DNA of 64,000 bases from NCBI GenBank assembly GCA_963932145.1, contig OZ010573.1, positions 92,145,520 through 92,209,519 of the forward strand, written 5' to 3'. The notes below the pieces were generated by a model, which worked only from the letters and a program-made list of their open reading frames with translations, ran no database searches and was not told the DNA's origin. The stretch comes from Acanthosepion lycidas (Eukaryota; Mollusca; Cephalopoda; Sepiida; Sepiidae). Below, in pieces: positions 1 through 10,727 of this stretch. Every line of letters starts with the position of its first letter. Position 1 is the stretch's first letter. The position numbers and the translations under genes are program-made.

Positions 1-246
1 TATTTCCGCAAGCATACATCAAGAGACAGAACTTAGAATTATATAAAATTTGGTGTCAACAAACAATTGCAAAAGGATATACACGCAAAACTTGGGTAGG
101 AGATCATTACAGAAGAATCAATAGATGCAAAATAATATAGTTATATATTTGCTGTCATATATAAATACACTCATCTCAGTAGATTTATGATGCTTATAAT
201 CATTACTGACATCCCTAATATTGTTGTTTTATCAACAATTCATGAA

Positions 247-312
<66 letters not shown>
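247..312. repeat. (TA)n microsatellite
   Basis: About 32 TA units. The rest of 1-740 is AT-rich with no gene or repeat recognised, apart from an A-rich stretch at 470-560 and 720-750. Confidence 0.95.
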
Positions 313-316
<4 letters not shown>

Positions 317-739
317 GCATCAGTCAGATATGTGCTATGTGTGATATACGCTTAGGTGATCATGTACATATACAGTACTGGTCAAATGTTTGAAGCCATC
401 CTTAGAATTATCGTGGGATGAATTTGACAGAAGAATGAAAATAAATAAATAAACAAGAGCTCTTTGAGTTATTGAAAAAAAAGAATGGAAAAAAATTATC
501 AAAAATATACTTTGAAAAACCTTTGCAACGAATGCCAAAGATTTGTTTTTCAGTAATCAAAGCTAATGACGGATTTTTTTACGAGAGCCAAATTTGCTCA
601 TACAATGCCTTTTTTCTGTTTTTTCATAGAATTTCTAATAAAACATAGCATCTCACATTATTAAACATATATAATAATTTCTCTTATATAAACTATAAAA
701 AAAGACTACATTTTGGTCCAATTAAAAAAAAAAACAAAA

Positions 740-1130
740 AAAAAACAGTTGTGACTTCTGTAGTGGATTTCGGGTTGAAATCCGGTACCAATAAATAACA
801 AACCCCAGGAATGAATATATGAAAATAATGTATTAACGTAATAATACAAACTGGTAAAGCAGGTTAGTAGTTCCAGGAATATGGGTTAGTAGCTAAATAT
901 CTATACAGTCTTTGGTATTAAAGTATCGCTGTATGACTTCTTACTGAGTCTACGTCCTCGCTCACTGTGACTCTTGCTCGCTCCTTTCTGTCTGTCTGTC
1001 TGTCTGTCTGTCTGTAACCTTCACCCTCCGTTGCTCTCGTCGGTATTTATCCATCCACCCACGAGGATAGAATGTGGCACAAGGCCGGTTTAAAGTGGGT
1101 ATCTCCGAGCCGGTAGGTTCGGCCAAAAAT
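740..1130. other. Unassigned stretch upstream of the first GC-rich repeat
   Basis: Holds a (TCTG)n run at 985-1016 and otherwise unremarkable sequence. It may belong to the same interspersed element as 1130-1275, but no boundaries were found. Confidence 0.35.
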
Positions 1131-1275
1131 ATGGCCTTTCTGAACCCGTCTAGACGGGTTCAGGCCCTGTCAACCCCCCGGACGAAACCTTGCCCTTCGG
1201 CAAAGCCTCGGCCGGGTTCCTCTCTGCTTATGCAGAGAGTTCGACAGTCGCCGAGAGTCTGTTGCTCTCGTCTCT
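1130..1275 (+). repeat. GC-rich three-way-junction repeat, copy 1
   Basis: An outer CTGTC/GACAG pair encloses two hairpins: CCGGACGA...TCGGCCGG with inner CTTGCC/GGCAAAG, and CTCTCTGC-TTAT-GCAGAGAG (perfect 8 bp). A preceding CCCGTCTAGACGGG palindrome (1146-1159) adds another hairpin. The element stands out as GC-rich within AT-rich DNA. Identity unknown. Confidence 0.65.
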
Positions 1276-1379
1276 CGGGTTTTCACGCAGCAGTAGTCTA
1301 TGTATATACTGGGTGAGTCCATTTGTGTAAAAAGGGGGGGGACCGCTCAACAACTTCATACTTTTGAACGGTAATGTAC

Positions 1380-2070
1380 ATACACACACGCGCAGGTACA
1401 TAAAATAGTAAGGGTAATTTTCTTACACCAATTTTATTTCCACTCATGAAGAAGAGATGTATATGTCACTTTTCAACATAATTCCTCCGAATGCTGATTC
1501 ACTTCTGCTATCGTTCAATGATCAGTATTCCTTTCGAAAAGAAGCTTTACAGTTACTCCAGAACCGACGTCTACACAGTATGTTGGGCCTCAGCGTCCGA
1601 ACACAACCTGCAAACGCGTAGCGTCTCCTTCCAAAGCCCGAAGATGCGGCAATCGGTCTAGGATAATGGGATCTTCGCAGCATTAGAAGAACTATCGCGT
1701 AAAATCTACGCCCTATGTTTTATGCTGACCTGTAAGCTGTCACGTAACGCGAAAGATTTTGCACTACGTCTAGACATCATGCGCTCTGACATGTCCAGAT
1801 TCATAGCAGATATACACGATTTCCACCACAGAATGCACACAACGGCGCATAGTTCCTCGATGTTACAATCGCTGAATGAAGCGCCGATACGTCTCACCTC
1901 ACTACCCTTTACCAGTCGACGGAACGATGGGATGCTGCAGAAAGTTAGCTACCCGTCATTCCATGCGCACGTGTGATGTCACCCGTCAAGGTCTTCTGTT
2001 ACGTTTATTCCTTAATTTAAAAATTGCCTATATATTATGATTTACCAGCGGAAAAGTAATGTCGGACAGA
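1380..2070. other. GC-richer unassigned block
   Basis: 1500-1980 has balanced base use and an 84-codon frame (1722-1976, MLTCKLSRNAKDFALRLDIM...). The antisense frame is also open for 63 codons. No motif recognised; probably a decayed repeat. Confidence 0.35.
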
Positions 2071-2074
2071 AACT

Positions 2075-2212
2075 CTAAAGTACATAGGCTCTACATATCT
2101 AAAGGTTAGATATGGTTCAAGTTTGGAAGTATTTCGAATGCAGTGAGGATTGAACACCCTATACAGTCGTGAGACAAACTTGCTAACTATTACTCCACAT
2201 CGAAGTACCCCT
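2075..2212 (-). mobile_element. tRNA-headed SINE, family B, minus orientation
   Basis: Minus-strand reading gives GATGTGGAGTAATAGTTAGCA (A-box side), then TTTGTCTCACGACTG and a B-box-like GTTCAATCCTCACTG. The layout matches 27665-27810, 47360-47470 and 49330-49450. Confidence 0.6.
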
Positions 2213-2274
2213 TCACATCATCTATATATATAGAGAGAAAGGCTCTGTAATTTATGATCTAAAAGAGTAAGTAG

Positions 2275-2480
2275 TTTCTTAAGATCAGTCAGTTATGTAC
2301 CATGCGTGATACATGCGATCATGTATCTTTCGATACATGACTGACGGAGCAGATTTTTTTCCTGCAGTAGGTTGTCATTTCTTTCTGCGGTAGAGCAGTT
2401 GCCATCCAAGGCTCTAGGACCCGGTCTGTCTTGCTAGTTACCTGCTCTCCGATCCCTCACTCCGATTCCTCCACCGTTCC
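2275..2480 (-). mobile_element. SINE family A, minus orientation, 5'-truncated
   Basis: Minus-strand reading contains the tail CATGTATCGAAAGATACATG (plus 2317-2336) and the central AAATGACAACCTACTGCAGG (plus 2363-2382). The tRNA-like head is missing. Confidence 0.7.
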
Positions 2481-2617
2481 ACATTCTTAAGATAAGGAAA
2501 AATAAAATGATCATAATCAGTAACAACAGATCTATCAAAGGAATCCAACATTCTGAGTGACTATTATTTCCATTAGTTGCTTGTTAATGTAGATGTAAAA
2601 CAATTGACTCTTTTCTA

Positions 2618-2697
2618 TTAGGTTGGTGCAAAAATAATGTCGTTTTCTCACATATGTTACTATGTAAGAAAACGACATTATTTTTGCACCAACCTAA
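2618..2697. mobile_element. Mariner-type palindromic MITE, 80 bp, TA target duplication
   Basis: The terminal inverted repeat starts TTAGGTTGGTGCAAAAATAA and the far end is its complement. TA lies on both sides (2616-2617, 2698-2699). Nearly the whole element folds back on itself. The first 15 or so bases equal the TIR of the human mariner Hsmar1 and its MITE MADE1. Confidence 0.88.
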
Positions 2698-2869
2698 TAC
2701 TTTCCATATTTTACAAATTCCTACTCATACCTAAAACTGAATCCAATCATTCCTACCATATAAATTGGGAATTTATCACAAAAGGTTAGTTTTCAATACA
2801 TCACCAAAAATAAAATTACAAATATCAATTCAAACCGCCTATTGGTTAAATAGCGTAGTATACTAGGTC

Positions 2870-3000
2870 TTATATCTTTGGTCTCCAGTCAGTCTACCAC
2901 AGAACATAACGGCAGCATTCTGCGGGAATTCTTCTTCTAGTCACTCAAGACTCGAAAAGAGACATGATCGTCTAAGCGTACATCATGCATGGCAGTTAAG
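2870..3000 (+). mobile_element. SINE family A, 3' part
   Basis: Block CCAGTCAGTCTACCACAG (2885-2902), then ACGGCAGCATTCTGCGGG and the tail GACATGATCGTCTAAGCGTA...CATGGCAGTTAA (2961-3000) match the 37.0-kb copy. The head is missing. Confidence 0.65.
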
Positions 3001-3109
3001 GAGGGACGTGTTGTAGCATACATACGGACGATAGTGGGTATGTCCCCATTAACATAAATACAGTAGTAAATACTGTATGTTGGTCTGCAGTTGAAGATTC
3101 GTCTTCAGT

Positions 3110-3215
3110 TGTCATGGTCAAACTCTCTGTCTCCAGGCAGAGAGGATTCCCAGACGAGCTTATATCGAAGGGCAGAGTATCATTTCTGGAAACAGCTACC
3201 CGAACCCGTTTTATA
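3110..3215 (-). repeat. GC-rich three-way-junction repeat, copy 3 (decayed, minus orientation)
   Basis: CTCTCTGTCTCCAGGCAGAG, GATTCCCAGACGAGC, ATCGAAGGGCAGAG and TCATTTCTGGAAACAG align in order with the reverse complement of the copy at 5.3 kb. Structure is only partly kept. Confidence 0.5.
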
Positions 3216-3782
3216 AGGAGTCTACAGGGAATACTTTGGCGGAGTCTACGGGCTCGGATACCCCACATTAAATTCGGCCTTTTGCAAAAGCTGTCCGCGC
3301 CAGGTGGTTGGTAGATACCCTGAATTATGGAATTCACTTCAATCACTTCTAGCAGCTGACTACTACATCTACGCGCCGCTGGCGAATCTTATATGTGTTG
3401 TTTTTGTCCTATTATCGTTCATTACCAGCTTTCGTGTGATTATTATATTCAGTAACCTTCTCGAGGTTGCATCAGTTTGGCATTAAATTCAATTCTCCCC
3501 TTGTAATCTGTAGATATTTTCATTGCATAAAATCCCGCATAGCTTTGTCAAAAGAAATGGACGCTGGGTCGAAGCTGGATCATCAGATAACACCTCGAAA
3601 AGATGGAACGAAAAATGAAATGAAAATTCACACTGTTGATGGGTAGTGTTAAGTTTTTGTAATTTGACAGACAGGGTAATTAGGGGTGGTGTGAGAGAGA
3701 TGGTCGAGTTTAGAGAGGGTTTATTTTAATATTTCTTTCAATCATACTTAGTATTGGAGGAGGAGGGACCAGACCTATATAT

Positions 3783-4026
<244 letters not shown>

Positions 4027-4275
4027 AGGGAGAGAAATAAAAAGAGAGAAAGAATATATGATAGAAAATGATATTTACCTACGACAGATTGAGTTAAATT
4101 CCGTCAACACCAAAGTTCTCTGATATAGATAAAACAAACAACATGCAGCCAGACATTCTCCTCAGTTCTGGAGATTGGTAGTGATAATGTATATAATTTT
4201 ATTTGATTTATTATTTCTCCACATCCTCAGAGATTCTAAGGCATTTTCTCACGCCGTTTTGTCTTTCATTTTAAA

Positions 4276-4312
4276 CTGAGGAAGCCAAAAAGAGCATATG
4301 CTTTGGCGAAAC
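4276..4312 (+). repeat. CTGAnGA-stem-GAAAC block, copy 1
   Basis: CTGAGGA, an unpaired A, stem GCCAAA/TTTGGC (6 bp) and GAAAC at 4308-4312. Blocks of this layout often mark ends of retroelements in animals; the function is unknown here. Confidence 0.5.
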
Positions 4313-4389
4313 ACCTCGTTAAAAAATGTTACACTTTGTCTCATCATATCAACTTCCATTTCTGATACTATTTTTGCTACCATACAAAA

Positions 4390-4875
4390 AGAAACGGGCA
4401 GACGAAGATAAAATAAAGACGCTTATATTTTTTTTAATGCAATCTTATTATTAGTTGCGAGAATCCTGAATATATTTGCTGGTTTTTGAAAATCGGAGAT
4501 AGTAGATCTCAGAGAAAAATGGGTTATCAGCATTGAGCATTTCTCCACAAAAGGATTGGCAAAAAAATACGCATGAATGTGGGTGAAAATGTCATCAAAA
4601 ACAAATCAGGGTATTGAGACAGGTGATAAGATGAACATAATAATAACAATGGAGCATAACGAAAGAAAAATGTCACCAAAAATCAATCACATATAATTTC
4701 AAAGGTAGAAAGTTCTGAATATTGATACGAATTATACACCTGAAAATTAAAACACTGTATATCATCAAGGCAGCCTCCGATACATCGTTGCCTACTAACT
4801 ATATCAAAATGAAAATATACCCAACCCTGAAAAAAAAAACTATAAATATCGATTTTTTCGAGAAAAGAAGAAATA
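4390..4875 (+). repeat. AT-rich dispersed repeat, about 480 bp, copy 1
   Basis: Shared blocks with the 6.07-6.58 kb copy include TTGCGAGAATCCTGAA, TTTGCTGG...TTTGAAAATCGG, GTTATCAGCATTGAGCA and CATCAAGGCAGCCTC. No coding potential was seen. Family unknown. Confidence 0.6.
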
Positions 4876-4969
4876 AATTAAGCTCTTTGAACTAACTTAC
4901 CACGAATAATACATGAACAAACATGATGATAATTTTGTTTGAATTTCTGGGATGAGTTTTTATCATTAT

Positions 4970-5062
4970 TTACACTATTTATATTCGGATTGTTGTTCTA
5001 ATCTTTGTTATTTCTATCACGACGTTTCAACCGTTCTGAAAACCGGCCTTCCTCAGATGTAT
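4970..5062 (-). repeat. Terminal fragment of a retroelement with a CTGAnGA-stem-GAAAC block
   Basis: Minus strand: CTGAGGA, A, GGCCG/CGGTT stem and GAAACGTCGTG (plus 5018-5056), then a tail that matches the 30.2-kb copy (TCGTGA...GATTAGAACAACAATCCGAATA). Confidence 0.55.
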
Positions 5063-5299
5063 GTCGACCTGAGTATCCTACAGCGTATTGCAAATTGAAA
5101 CCATTGTTTAATCTATGGAAGTAGACTGTTCGTGTTCCACTGCTCTTGTCGAGAAATATCGTCTAGTTCTTAGTTTTAGTAATTATTGTTGAGTTATTGC
5201 TCGGAGGTTCTCACTGCATGACCCAAGGTTTGAACTCACAAACACTATGTCAACAAATTCACAAACCAAGATTTTTACCCACCATTTGCTGTAATATAT

Positions 5300-5405
5300 T
5301 TAGATCCGTTCAGGACCTGTCTATCTCCCCGGACGAAAGTTTGCTCTTCGGCAAAGCCTCGTCCGGGTTCCTCTCCGCTCAAGGCAGAGAGTTCGACAGA
5401 TGAAC
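5300..5405 (+). repeat. GC-rich three-way-junction repeat, copy 2
   Basis: CTGTC...GACAG outer pair, CCGGACGA...TCGTCCGG (perfect 8 bp) with inner TTTGC/GCAAA around a TCTTCG loop, and CTCTC...GAGAG. The same plan as at 1.2 kb with sequence changes. Confidence 0.65.
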
Positions 5406-5639
5406 AATCTATTTGACTGTTTTCCCAAAGCCTGAAAATCTTATAGTAGGAAGAGACCAACATAGACTCTTTAGGAGGACACCACAACATTGAATATCCC
5501 TATCAAGACTACTGAAATGTCTTTGAAGAATTATGCGATATTCATTAGTCGATATTCTAACATGAATAAATGTTAATATTTCAAATATCTATTTTAATGA
5601 TAGGTAAATTTCTGGTCTTAAGAATTGACTTCAAAATTG

Positions 5640-5950
5640 TGTGAACAACGACGAGGTTTTGGAGAAACTGGAAACAAGAAGGTGACTTATATTTAACCTC
5701 AGGAAGAGGTAGTTGAAATTTCTGGAGCACGTAATGAGGAAAGAGAGCTTTTAAAACCTGATGCTCACAAAACAGTTTGAGGGAAAGAAATAGCGCGTAA
5801 CATACTTGACGACCTTACGTAAATGCATGGCAGAGCAGGGTTGGAAGAAATAGCAAAAAGACAAAACTTATTTACGGCTACAATGGACATGGAGATGTAG
5901 AGGGCTATGATCGCCTACATCCTAAAAGGATACATAATAGCAAGAAGAGT
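5640..5950 (+). mobile_element. LINE C-terminal tail fragment (LWRAMIAYVLKG family)
   Basis: Fragments in mixed frames read FLEHVMRKESF, then LHKWMAEQGWKK..KRQNLFTATMDMEM.RAMIAYILKGY (5725-5935). The same order of blocks (HxMRKE, KWMAEQG, ATxDRELWRAMIAYV) recurs at 14.65, 19.85 and 26.57 kb, so this is a repeated C-terminal domain of an APE-type LINE. The rest of the element is absent. Confidence 0.6.
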
Positions 5951-6069
5951 CTACTGATGCGAAGAACAACTCAGAATTTTATAAAGCTTGAATTAAGTCG
6001 GATTCCCCACTTAGAATCTAATCCGATAATATTGTCACTGCATAACACTCCTCCACATAGCTTTTCCTC

Positions 6070-6585
6070 CAATAAAAGACGATGTCGATTGACGAAGAAG
6101 AAACAAAATGGCGACTTCTTTTTTTTTTTTTTTTTTTGTACTCCAATTGTATTCTAAATTGCGAGAATACCGAAGAGATTTGCTGACGTTTGAAAGTCGG
6201 CGATGGCCACGGGGGAATGATACAGAGGAAAAGGAGTTATCAGAATTGAGCAGAATATACGGAAACGAATGAAAGTGCGGCGAAAATGACATTAAAACAA
6301 ATTGAGACACTGGGACAAAAGAAAAGACGAACACAATAAGAAGAAGAACTTCAAAACAAAGGAGAAATAATAACTAAAATCATTCGCAGAGAATTTTTAA
6401 AGACAGAAAATATAACAGATTAACAATCACGAAAATGTTTACGCTGATTACACACAGGAATTAAAGCATTAGACATTATCAAGGCAGCTCTGGACAAATT
6501 TATAGCGACTACTTCACAGCGAAAATACACAAAACCCAGTCAAAAAAAAAAAGTAAATACCTATTTTGTCGAGAAAAAAATGTAA
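6070..6585 (+). repeat. AT-rich dispersed repeat, copy 2
   Basis: TTGCGAGAATACCGAA, TTTGCTGACGTTTGAAAGTCGG, GTTATCAGAATTGAGCAG and TATCAAGGCAGCTCTGG occur in the same order as copy 1. A T-tract (6118-6137) sits near the start. Confidence 0.6.
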
Positions 6586-7054
6586 TGATAAAACAATTTA
6601 TATGAAAATGTAACAAAGTGATACTTCAAAAAAGAGGAAGTTCCTCTGTGTATTGCACATTTTCAATTCGACAATATGAATAAATGCTATTAGTACAAAC
6701 CAATGGCTCTCCGAGAAATTACATATTAAAATATATTTTATCACAGATAAGCATAGCAACAATAATCATCCAAACTTTAAGTTGTGATAGTAATGTTAAT
6801 ATTAGCTGTTTCCTTATAAGGAAACATTCAGCATTCATTAAGCCAGTGCTACTTTCTGTTGAAAATTGTATAATGTTTCTATTAAAACAATATTTCATGA
6901 AAATAGTTTTCTGAAATCCAACAAATATTATTACTCTTTCCAACTATAGATAGGGTCTTCCTAAACTTTTTTTTTGAAACCCTGTGGAACATTGTTTTTT
7001 CTCCGACTTACAAAGGCTATCCATTTTATTTGTTGCTACTGTTGAAAATCGTCA

Positions 7055-7225
7055 ATTGATGGAGTTTCTGTTATTTGCTACAGTAATATGAGATTTTCTA
7101 GCAAGAGTACACATCGTTCGTGTTAGGACGGACATTGTTAAAACGTACAGGCTTCATTCGCTGGAAGCCATTTTTAAGCATGGATCTGAGAAAGCTGTTG
7201 TATACAGCTGACAGTTTAGATATCT
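7055..7225 (-). repeat. Dispersed repeat, four-copy family, copy 1
   Basis: TCGCTGGAAGCCATTTTTAAG, GAGAAAGCTGTTGTATACAGC and AGTTTAGATAT recur in the same order at 43.1, 49.5 and 50.05 kb. The reverse complement at 49.86 kb reads FTYLGVWINDSKF, so the family is probably a LINE RT region. Confidence 0.55.
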
Positions 7226-7408
7226 AAAGTATTACTTGAACAAACATGACGATAGAATCTGTATCGATTTTATGAATTTATTTGGCCATGTAAGCAAATA
7301 GCTTTAGTGTAAATAGGGGGGTATCCTAGAAAATACAAGGATAAGATAAATTTGCCCATATACCAAATATAATCATTTAATTTCGATAGTCTAAAACGAA
7401 GGGAAATA

Positions 7409-7511
7409 TTAGGTTGGTGCAAAAATAATGACGTAATAATGTCGTTTTTTGACGTTAAAAAAATACGTCAAAAAACGACATTATTACGTCATTATTTTTG
7501 CACCAACCTAA
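7409..7511. mobile_element. Mariner-type palindromic MITE, 103 bp
   Basis: Same TIR as the 2.6-kb copy, with an extra GACGTAATAAT segment in each arm. TA duplications lie at 7407-7408 and 7512-7513. Both termini are intact. Confidence 0.88.
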
Positions 7512-8299
7512 TATATGCTTCATTCTAGAAGGCACTGTACCAAATGAAAGCTGAGTTCTATGATAGGAGGCTAAAAATATTCTATGATATTGTCTGTATT
7601 TTTAAATGTGAAAAATAAAATTTAGAATCGTACTCATAATATTGTGTATAGTTGTAATCATGTCAAACCTGCTAGAATCGAAACTTGATTAATAGGAGAT
7701 TCGTGTAAGAGTCGAGACTGGACGATAGCGTTGCTTTAGTCGGTCATAATATAAAAATACACATGATTTGGTAGGAGCGATGAACCACTGGGAATAATTC
7801 AAACACGTTAAATTTAACCATGCACAACAATAATTTTAAACATAAAATGAAACCAGTCTTGGGAAATTAAACCAACATAATTCTGTGGAACACTGGAATT
7901 CAGAAGAATCAATATTCACGAGAGGGTAAAACAGCTCAAACAATGAAACAACAAATTGTCCGACAGATGATACTGCCATTCTAGCAGATTATCGAATGAA
8001 ACTGAAAGAAAGTGAAAACTGGAAGACAACTGGGTCGTGTCAGGGAAATGGAATAATCATGAAATATGAAGCTGCCATTTGTAACTAGCAATGTTAGAAA
8101 GCTTGAAGAAGGCCTGAAGATTTTGGAAATCGATTGTTAGAATTAGATATAGGAGAAAAGATTGAAACAGACCAGAAGACAATGTTACTAAAATCATTAG
8201 GATGATATATTGGGTAGATTTACTATAATTTTGAGTGAAAGAAACCAGGTATTTTTTATCTGCCTTGTCCCTTTAGAACGATGGCGATCATGTCTCTCC

Positions 8300-8690
8300 A
8301 CAACTTCAAGTCATGTGTAGCCTTAAGCAACTTTTTTTTTTTAAATAATTTCGCCCCAAGCAAGGCAAGAAAGCCACTAAGATGCAATGGGTTACTGAGT
8401 GTTATAGAATATGAGAAAGTAACTATTAGGTTGGTGCAAAAATAATGACGTAATAATGTCGTTTATTGACGTTACAAATACGTCAAAAAACGACATTATT
8501 ACGTCATTATTTTTGCACCAAACTAATACTAAAGAGAGAGAACAATAAAAGAACAAGAATTAAGATTACAAAAGATGACGATTGACAATACATTTAAAGT
8601 TTCAAAGATCAAAGTTGACTGGGAAGCAAGAAACTGGAAAAGAGTTTTATAAGAGAGAAGTTCGACAGAAGTAACTGTTAGCATTTTTTG
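8300..8690 (-). mobile_element. APE-type LINE 3'-end fragment, split by a MITE
   Basis: On the minus strand the 3' terminal block TGGCTTTCTTGCCTTGCTTG (plus about 8350-8375) matches the 3' UTR end seen at 15765-15790. The degraded coding end lies at 8570-8690. A mariner-type MITE (8426-8526) interrupts the UTR, so the MITE came later. Confidence 0.65.
8426..8526. mobile_element. Mariner-type palindromic MITE, 101 bp, inserted in a LINE 3' UTR
   Basis: Same long form as at 7.4 kb, with the right terminus reading CCAAACTAA (one change). TA duplications lie at 8424-8425 and 8527-8528. It splits the minus-strand LINE fragment. Confidence 0.87.
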
Positions 8691-8819
8691 GAAAAATAAA
8701 GGAATTATTATTTAACATACAAAATATTCCAACTATAATTGAAAAAAAACAATTTAATGATTAAAATAACAAATACTTATTTAATAAAAATGAAATGTAT
8801 TTATGCACATCTTTTCTTG

Positions 8820-8821
<2 letters not shown>

Positions 8822-8906
<85 letters not shown>
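8822..8906. repeat. (TA)n microsatellite
   Basis: About 42 units. A (GATA)n array of about 65 bp follows at 9110-9175. No gene was seen in 8690-9790. Confidence 0.95.
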
Positions 8907-8907
<1 letters not shown>

Positions 8908-9103
8908 TTTTGGTTAACGGTAATGCACAGTTGTGGCATTGTAAATAGAAACACAGAAGTGAGAGTTTCAAATGGACAGAAGATTTCAAGAGTAGTAGAA
9001 AAATTTAAAATTTTCTTTTTTAGAAAAATGTTAACGATATCTTCAACAATACTAAATACTGTGTGGATTTTAACACGCCTCAGTTTTTTACAGAACATTC
9101 TAC

Positions 9104-9176
<73 letters not shown>

Positions 9177-9796
9177 GAGACTGTTAGATAAATGTGACTA
9201 AATAGATACACACAACTATATAATATCGGTATCTGTTAGATTTTCAATAGATACACCCTCATTGATGATGCTTCGTAGTCTAGTAACTTTACCAAATGTC
9301 TATATATAAAACTCAGTCGGACAACCAGCGTGGTGCGAGCGTTATCAAGCTTATCACACGTAACTTTTATAGCAAATTTGATCTTCTCTACAGATAGTTC
9401 TAAACTTAGCTTAGTGTGCTAGAGCAACAAAGGCCAGGAAAAGCTGAAAGAATATATGGAATGAGAGTTTCTTTTCGAATTTTTTTTTCACGATTTTGAA
9501 TATAAATGGATGAAAATGACGAGAAATAGATAATTGTCTTTCGCACTAGATAGATATTGAGCCATTCTACTAATCTTTCCTTGAGACAGTATAGCTTAGT
9601 CATTATCGGTATATAAATCTCATTGAAAATGGAAAGAAAGAAGCGGGTAAAAACAAAACTTTAAAGCAATGAACAGTATGATGATATAGCGTGAAAAGGA
9701 CCTGGAACAATGAAAAGAAAAGAATTGTTAAAAACAATTATTGACAGACAGACTGCTAGACAAATAAACAATGTGAATGTCAGAAGGACATTAGTA

Positions 9797-9963
9797 GTGT
9801 AACCCGGATATAAGAGACCCGGATATAAGATAACCCCTGATATAAGAGAGATTTTTTCTGATCCCAAATTAGAGCCATACTTACCTCAACAAAATAGACC
9901 AGACCCGGATATAAGAGACTTCTTCTCCGGTCCCGACAACTCTCTTATATCCGGGTTACACTG
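9797..9963. mobile_element. Pogo/Tigger-like MITE, 167 bp
   Basis: The right end is the complement of CAGTGTAACCCGGATATAAG and the left end lacks the first two bases. A TA precedes and follows. The internal segment repeats the CCGGATATAAGAGA unit three or more times. TIRs of the CAGT(G)xAACCCCGATAT type are typical of the pogo branch of Tc1/mariner. Confidence 0.75.
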
Positions 9964-10164
9964 TACTGCGCTTAAATTAATAAAATATATATACTACCTA
10001 GCAAGGTTCAAATATATAAAATATTCTATGGGAGTATATTATGTATACATTTAATTGTATGAAATCAATGTTGAGAAATAGAAGTTAATGAAATAAATGT
10101 AAAGCTTTATTCCCTTTAAATCGCCTCATCAGACTAAAATATTCAGATCAATAAATTATATATA

Positions 10165-10351
10165 CAGTGTAACCCTGATATAAGAGAACCGGATATAAGG
10201 TAAACCGGGATATAAGAGAGATTTTATCTGGTCCCAAATAAGAGCCTGTGCTAATGTATATAAAATAGACAAAACCCTGATATAAGAGAAACCCGGATAT
10301 AAGAGACTTCTTCCCCGGCCCCGACAACTCTCTTATATCCGGGTTACACTG
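10165..10351. mobile_element. Pogo/Tigger-like MITE, 187 bp
   Basis: Starts CAGTGTAACCCTGATATAAG and ends with its complement GGGTTACACTG. TA precedes; the following bases are TTA. Same internal order as the 9.8-kb copy (TAAGAGAGATTTTATCTGG, CTTCTTCCCCGGCC). Confidence 0.77.
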
Positions 10352-10382
10352 TTACTTGTTAAATGAATTAAATACTTAAATA

Positions 10383-10462
10383 TTAGTTCGGTGCAAAAAT
10401 AATATCGTTTTTTGACGTATTTTTTAACGTCAAAAAACGATATTATTTTTGCACCAACCTAA
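10383..10462. mobile_element. Mariner-type palindromic MITE, 80 bp
   Basis: The left terminus is TTAGTTCGGTGC (two changes) and the right terminus is consensus. The centre reads TGACGTATTTTTTAACGTCA. TA lies on both sides. Confidence 0.85.
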
Positions 10463-10727
10463 TAGATGTATTCAACGAGTAAAAGAAATGAAATCGTGGA
10501 AGCAAAATACAAATGAACAAAAAAAAAAATAAAATTCCTTTTTAATTTCAATCTTTCTGTCTCTGATTATTTTTATTTTTTTTTGTTGTTATTATTTAAT
10601 TCTAGAAACCAATTTAAACTAAAAAAATATACTCACGGGCCTTTCAGAAAACATGTTATTCAAAAGTACCTTCTGCCTATTAAAAATAAGACTTTCTTTC
10701 TCAAATAACTTTCGCCATTTTTTAAAA

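Noticed and set aside
1130-1275. Hammerhead or HDV-like ribozyme in the GC-rich repeat (GGACGAAAC is present)
   Set aside because: No CTGAnGA strand, and no NUH cleavage site after the hairpin; an HDV-type double pseudoknot could not be drawn by hand.
740-1370. Solo LTR of an LTR retrotransposon
   Set aside because: No matching TG...CA ends, target duplication or second copy could be shown.
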